Shown one piece after another: positions 63,164 to 64,000 of a stretch of 64,000 nucleotides of DNA. The stretch covers positions 44,591 through 108,590 of the forward strand of contig CAVCUQ010000001.1 of the NCBI GenBank assembly GCA_963605425.1. The letters run 5' to 3'. This DNA comes from JAEELC01 sp963605425. GTDB taxonomy: Bacteria > Bacillota_I > Bacilli_A > Acholeplasmatales > Anaeroplasmataceae. Every line of letters begins with the position of its first letter. Position 1 is the first letter of the stretch. The translations under genes were made by a program, and so were the position numbers. The notes under the pieces were generated by a model, which was not told the DNA's origin, made no database searches, and worked only from the letters and a program-made list of their open reading frames with translations.

Positions 63164-64000
63164 TTATTGTCGCATTAATGCAATAGGTTCTTCTTTATCT
63201 ATTTTTCTATATAAAATAAATCTAATAAATGAAGAAAGTAATATGAAACCTATTAATATAATATACACTAGCAAAGAATATTTATCTTGAATAACTTGAT
63301 TATATATCATCTTATCTTTTTGGATATTTTCAAATATGAAATAAATTAAATTAAAAATAAGAGATCCAAATATAATTATTAATAAATTTGATAATAATAA
63401 ATATCTATTATATATTCTTTTTATATCATGATTTTCAAATCCGAATGACTTAAAAATACCTATAGAATGTATATTTTTTGTAATAAGTTGAGATGTATAC
63501 ATAACATTATATATACTAATCAAAATTATTAAAGCAACAAATATAATATTTAAGTATATTCTAAAACTTGAAAAAGATTCCCCCTTAATGTATATATTTG
63601 ACATATTAACTTCATCAAATTTATACGAAGTTATATTTTTTAGGTTCTCACTATTTTTAACTAAATAAAAGCTAGGTCTTGAATATATGTCATACTCATA
63701 TACAATCTTTTCAAATACATTTTCTGAGACAAAATAATTATTTGAAGAGTCATCAACTATATCTTTAACAATAAATCCATTACTGTAAAAATCAAATAAA
63801 GAAATATAATTATCATAATAATTATTATATTTTTCGTTTCTTATATCTATAAATTGATAAGTCTTTCCAATTGATTCATTTGATAAATTATATCTATTTG
63901 CAAAGGATTTTGAAATAATAATTTCATTATCTTTTAATTCTTTATTAATAGATTTACTACTATTAATAGTTGTATAAGTATTTGAATATTTCTTAAAAGA
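63164..64000 (-). CDS. FtsX-type ABC transporter permease, C-terminal part only
   Basis: About 278 codons are visible; the start lies beyond the right edge. The frame is open through the whole end. An extracellular segment (left of LKNITSYKFDEV) precedes the C-terminal FtsX domain with three membrane helices (LNIIFVALIILISIYNVMY, LSNLLIIIFGSLIFNLIYFIF, LLVYIILIGFILLSSFIRFIL) and the terminal EEPIALMRQ, a common FtsX ending. Probably a MacB/LolE-like exporter permease; its ATPase is not visible. Confidence 0.85.
   Translation of the reverse strand, partial: SFKKYSNTYTTINSSKSINKELKDNEIIISKSFANRYNLSNESIGKTYQFIDIRNEKYNNYYDNYISLFDFYSNGFIVKDIVDDSSNNYFVSENVFEKIVYEYDIYSRPSFYLVKNSENLKNITSYKFDEVNMSNIYIKGESFSSFRIYLNIIFVALIILISIYNVMYTSQLITKNIHSIGIFKSFGFENHDIKRIYNRYLLLSNLLIIIFGSLIFNLIYFIFENIQKDKMIYNQVIQDKYSLLVYIILIGFILLSSFIRFILYRKIDKEEPIALMRQ

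Noticed and set aside
1..64000. tRNA, rRNA, IS elements, prophage or integrase genes
   Set aside because: None was recognised on either strand; no transposase-like frames or terminal inverted repeats were seen.

Overview
The window is strongly AT-rich DNA that reads as a low-GC Gram-positive (Firmicutes/Bacilli-type) chromosome. Supporting signs are a Bacillus-like core gene order (hpf-secA-prfB, ftsY-ylxM-ffh, yqeG-yqeH-yqeK-rsfS, priA-fmt, rbgA-rnhB-topA), lipoproteins with lipoboxes, LysR and MarR regulators, a CcpA-type cre sequence and an S-box (SAM-I) riboswitch. TGA is an ordinary stop here: it ends ylxM, priA and two ATGA-overlapping genes, Trp is TGG, and release factor 2 is encoded. 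Reduced features (FtsK without membrane segments, a stump in the comFC position, fused YqeK-RsfS) and BspA-like LRR and DUF6273-type proteins fit an uncultured, host-associated Bacilli lineage related to Erysipelotrichales/RF39; that placement is inference. Nearly every gene is on the minus strand; the only plus-strand genes are a LysR regulator and a Cof-type HAD phosphatase.

Layout. 1-4077: heterodimeric ABC exporter pair (first gene cut by the window edge) with a divergent LysR regulator. 4076-11085: galactoside operon (GPH symporter, GH36 alpha-galactosidase, an unrecognised GT-B-like protein, galactokinase, MATE exporter) behind a promoter whose spacer holds an AAGCGCTT operator. 11154-13188: TPR-GGDEF diguanylate cyclase. 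13194-17177: MarR regulator and a second heterodimeric ABC exporter, with a MarR-type palindrome at the start site. 17226-24833: accessory stretch with a MATE exporter, a DUF6273-like protein, an LRR lipoprotein, a decayed MATE pseudogene, and a MacB-like ABC exporter coupled to a secreted protein whose signal peptide is frameshifted.

24834-35342: housekeeping operons yqeG-yqeH-yqeK/rsfS and ftsY-ylxM-ffh-U32-U32-ygjP-greA, then a lipoprotein and a secreted C39-like cysteine peptidase behind a strong promoter and a perfect cre match. 35582-44115: topA, and an operon of a one-TM protein, a soluble FtsK, a protein made only of two FtsK gamma domains, signal peptidase I, rbgA and rnhB. 44313-45163: HAD phosphatase and shared terminator. 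45164-52822: hpf, secA, prfB, yitT, recX and a membrane-bound MutS-like protein. 52892-59575: a ComFC-like zinc-finger stump, then an operon led by a SAM-I riboswitch (priA, fmt, membrane degenerate HD-GYP protein, TSCPD protein, metK). 59586-64000: unknown 543-aa protein, TraX-like protein, DUF5071-like and DUF4177-like small proteins, a remnant of a DUF2075 helicase, and the C-terminal part of an FtsX-type ABC permease that runs off the right edge.

The two most unusual items are the free-standing double gamma-domain protein directly after ftsK, apparently made by tandem duplication of the ftsK 3' end, and the S-box riboswitch that controls metK only through an operon beginning with priA and fmt.
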